Source: a virus
Direction: 5' to 3' (one strand)
IMG/VR virus record: IMGVR_UViG_3300032116_001438
Coordinates: 1-22,221 of that record
DNA: 22,221 nucleotides
Below the pieces are notes generated by a model. The model worked only from the letters and a program-made list of their open reading frames with translations, made no database searches and was not told the DNA's origin. This document shows positions 20,936-22,221 of this stretch, one piece after another; position 1 is the first letter of the stretch; each line of letters starts with the position of its first letter. The translations under genes and the position numbers were made by a program.

Positions 20936-21083
20936 AACCAATTAATCGGGTTTTTGGTGGATTTTCTGGTGGTTCTTTTTTGGGAGGATTTTTTTGTTTT
21001 TTTAAAAGTTTATGATCTTTTAAAGTATTTGGGGAGTTTTTGTAGTGAGACAGAAATGTGTTTTTTATTGGTTCTATTTTCAT
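20928..21083 (-). CDS. Basic Pro/Lys-rich protein, 51 aa
   Basis: Starts MKIEPIKNTFLSHYKN; the middle is Pro/Lys-rich (NPPKKEPPENPPK) and the end TRLIGYA resembles the RLRLLGY end of the Ig-like protein. The frame overlaps the transporter start by 8 bases, suggesting coupling. It is short and low-complexity, so coding is only likely. Confidence 0.45.
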   Translation of the reverse strand: MKIEPIKNTFLSHYKNSPNTLKDHKLLKKQKNPPKKEPPENPPKTRLIGYA

Positions 21084-21090
21084 TGTAAAG

Positions 21091-21172
21091 TGGTACACCC
21101 GGCGCGACTCGAACGCGCATACTCCAGTTACTCGGTTAATGACCGCTTAGAAGGCGGTTGAGATACGGGTGT
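21091..21172 (-). tRNA. tRNA-Arg(TCT), non-canonical D region
   Basis: 82 nt with encoded CCA. Acceptor ACACCCG/CGGGTGT, anticodon arm ACCGC-CTTCTAA-GCGGT (U33, TCT, A37) and T arm GCGCG-TTCGAGT-CGCGC are all perfect. Only 7 nt (TATCTCA) lie between the acceptor and anticodon stems instead of about 19, and 23 nt follow the anticodon arm instead of about 5. CTC before can pair with GAG after the anticodon arm. It may be a rearranged or inactive tRNA. Confidence 0.7.
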
Positions 21173-21178
21173 ATTGTT

Positions 21179-21250
21179 CTGAAGTGGATGGACTCGAACC
21201 ATCAACCATTCGCTTAACAGGCGAACGCTCTGCCATTGAGCTACACTTCA
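21179..21250 (-). tRNA. tRNA-Asn(GTT)
   Basis: TGAAGTG/CACTTCA acceptor, D arm GCTC/GAGC, anticodon arm TTCGC-CTGTTAA-GCGAA with anticodon GTT, T arm GATGG-TTCGAGT-CCATC. G discriminator, no encoded CCA. Confidence 0.92.
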
Positions 21251-21262
21251 TTAAATAATTTT

Positions 21263-21631
21263 ATGATACTTAAACACGTCAAAGATGTCATACAAGGAAA
21301 AACGTCTTTAAATAAGAAAAGATCTTCTAAATGGCCTAATGTTCGTAAAAAACATTTAGAAAAATTTCCAACTTGTGCGGTTTGTAGTGGTACCAAAAAA
21401 ATTGAAGTTCATCATATCCAACCTTTTAATCAAAAACCTGAATTAGAATTAAATTTTAACAATTTAATTTCTCTTTGTGAAGATAAATCTTATGGTGTTT
21501 GTTGTCACCTATTTGTAGGACATTTAGGTAATTACAAAAACATTAATCCTAATGTGGTAAATGATTCTAAAGTTTGGAATGATAAGTTAAAAATTAAGGC
21601 AGTTCCTCATTCAGATTTGGTGGATGAATAA
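21263..21631 (+). CDS. HNH endonuclease
   Basis: An upstream in-frame start lies inside the tRNA-Asn gene, so the ATG at 21263 (MILKHVKDVIQG) is used; 122 aa. HNH features: CAVCSG (zinc Cys pair), IEVHHIQPF (catalytic HH), then an Asn in NFNNLISLC and a further CH (CCHLFVGH). Such compact HNH enzymes are frequent free-standing nucleases in T4-like phages and may home. It is inserted in the tRNA cluster, on the opposite strand. The ATG is preceded by CATTAAATAA plus four bases, as at 6741. Its 3' end overlaps a convergent coiled-coil gene by 38 bp. Confidence 0.82.
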   Translation: MILKHVKDVIQGKTSLNKKRSSKWPNVRKKHLEKFPTCAVCSGTKKIEVHHIQPFNQKPELELNFNNLISLCEDKSYGVCCHLFVGHLGNYKNINPNVVNDSKVWNDKLKIKAVPHSDLVDE

Positions 21632-21764
21632 TGTGTTTAATCTCGTCTTGGAGACGTTTGATTTCATTGTTCCATCCTTTCACCACATCTTTTTTGCGGC
21701 GTTTGGTATCTTCTAGTTCTTTAGTGAGTTGATATACTCGTTCTTGTTTTTCTTTTTCTTGCAT
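21594..21764 (-). CDS. Coiled-coil protein, 56 aa
   Basis: ATG at 21764. Residues 1-45 are heptad-like and highly charged (KQERVYQLTKELEDTKRRKK, then NNEIKRLQDEIKHII), with a short C-terminal tail PPNLNEELP that ends in L-N-E-E-L. It overlaps the HNH gene end on the other strand. Function unknown; helical small phage proteins of this type are frequent. Confidence 0.5.
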   Translation of the reverse strand: MQEKEKQERVYQLTKELEDTKRRKKDVVKGWNNEIKRLQDEIKHIIHPPNLNEELP

Positions 21765-21780
21765 AAATTTTATTGTAAAG

Positions 21781-21865
21781 TGGTGGGCAGTATTGGACTC
21801 GAACCAATGAACTCCGAAGAGGGAAGATTTACAGTCTTCTGTAATTGCCGCTATACGAACTACCC
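21781..21865 (-). tRNA. tRNA-Tyr(GTA)
   Basis: 85 nt with encoded CCA. GGGTAGT/ACTGCCC acceptor, anticodon arm GAAGA-CTGTAAA-TCTTC, long class II variable arm, T arm ATTGG-TTCGAGT-CCAAT. Confidence 0.93.
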
Positions 21866-21877
21866 ATTTAAATTAAC

Positions 21878-21950
21878 TAGACCCAGAGGGATTCGAACCC
21901 CCAACCAAGGCGTTATGAGCACCCTGCTCTGACCATTGAGCTATGAGTCT
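21878..21950 (-). tRNA. tRNA with CAT anticodon (Met or Ile2)
   Basis: AGACTCA/TGGGTCT acceptor, D arm GCTC/GAGC, anticodon arm GGGTG-CTCATAA-CGCCT, T arm GGGGG-TTCGAAT-CCCTC; no encoded CCA. Acceptor pairing A1-U72 is unlike initiator tRNA. Elongator Met and lysidine-modified Ile cannot be separated from sequence alone. Confidence 0.9.
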
Positions 21951-21956
21951 TTAAAT

Positions 21957-22042
21957 TGGTACTCGAGGTGGGACTCGAACCCACACACCATTACTGATAA
22001 GGGATTTTAAGTCCCTTGCGTCTGCCATTTCGCCACTCGAGC
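21957..22042 (-). tRNA. tRNA-Leu(TAA)
   Basis: 86 nt with encoded CCA. GCTCGAG/CTCGAGT acceptor, anticodon arm AGGGA-CTTAAAA-TCCCT, class II variable arm, T arm GTGGG-TTCGAGT-CCCAC. Confidence 0.93.
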
Positions 22043-22128
22043 ATTTTCAAAAATCTTTTGAAGTATTTTAAAGAAGCTTCAATCTTCTATACCCGAAATA
22101 ATATCGAAAAAATCAAAAACTACACGCT

Positions 22129-22221
22129 TTAATTTTCAAAAAAATCTTTAGCTTCTTCCAAGGTCACTGCATCATCATGTGTATATTCCATATACTTTAC
22201 CAAAAGTTTTTGATCTTCTTC
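22129..22221 (-). CDS. Hypothetical protein (C-terminal end)
   Basis: The last 30 residues of a gene entering from the right: LLVKYMEYTHDDAVTLEEAK then DFFEN and TAA. Acidic and helical, with a YTHDDAVTLEEA segment. The rest lies outside the window, so no family can be given. Confidence 0.5.
   Translation of the reverse strand, partial: EEDQKLLVKYMEYTHDDAVTLEEAKDFFEN

Noticed and set aside
21236-21262. Upstream start for the HNH gene
   Set aside because: It would lie inside the tRNA-Asn gene.
21729-21932. 67 aa plus-strand frame
   Set aside because: Runs across tRNA genes in antisense; such tRNA-derived frames are a common false prediction.
1-22221. CRISPR array, insertion sequence or integrase attachment site
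   Set aside because: No regular repeat-spacer pattern, transposase or integrase gene is visible; the only repeats are the ones listed.

Overview
This AT-rich, densely packed window looks like part of a T4-like tailed-phage genome (large myovirus, marine/aquatic type). The evidence is a gp61-type primase, a probable UvsY-like mediator fragment, Hsp20, QueD/QueE, a DUF932 protein, an Ig-like virion protein, a tRNA cluster, a tmRNA, several small nucleases and many short overlapping hypothetical genes. T4-type late-promoter octamers (NATAAATA) and N-termini resembling T4 capsid-targeting sequences recur across it. The host cannot be named. The tmRNA is one-piece, which argues against direct acquisition from an alphaproteobacterium with the usual two-piece permuted form.

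Layout. 1-181 (-): start of a UvsY-like gene. 206-8991 (+): a long rightward block. It opens with small hypotheticals, a GIY-YIG nuclease and a tandem zinc-motif protein. A late unit follows (Gln/Asn-rich 83 aa protein plus an 863 aa nucleotidyltransferase-RNA ligase fusion), then queD, a small membrane protein, queE, a P-loop kinase-like gene and a 459 aa late protein. 8978-10448 (-): primase and a late protein. 10475-10822 (+): membrane protein. 10763-15916 (-): RecB-like nuclease, small Cys-rich protein, hypotheticals, BCS1-like AAA ATPase, ribosomal protein bS21, Hsp20 between inverted repeats, DUF932 protein. 15977-17344: a tiny late gene and two membrane-anchored envelope proteins, one with LysM. 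17402-18579 (-): tmRNA with an unusually long tag frame, a hairpin-rich leader and an EF-loop late protein. 18636-20241 (-): T5orf172-like nuclease, Cys-rich protein and small late genes. 20301-22221: Ig-like protein, PQ-loop/SemiSWEET-like transporter, five tRNAs with an HNH nuclease between them, and a partial gene.

How it fits together. The strongest pattern is a co-regulated set of probably virion-packaged proteins. Many begin with M-x-x-F-...-(L/I)-x-E, like T4 internal-protein targeting peptides cut by the prohead protease, and most sit directly behind a late-promoter octamer or inside a unit led by one. The set appears to include the NTase-RNA ligase fusion, which also carries internal L/I-x-E sites between its domains. 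I infer that this phage may load RNA-repair enzymes into its capsid. Other genes reshape host translation (bS21, tmRNA, tRNAs), nucleobase chemistry (QueD/QueE) and the envelope (LysM, PQ-loop).
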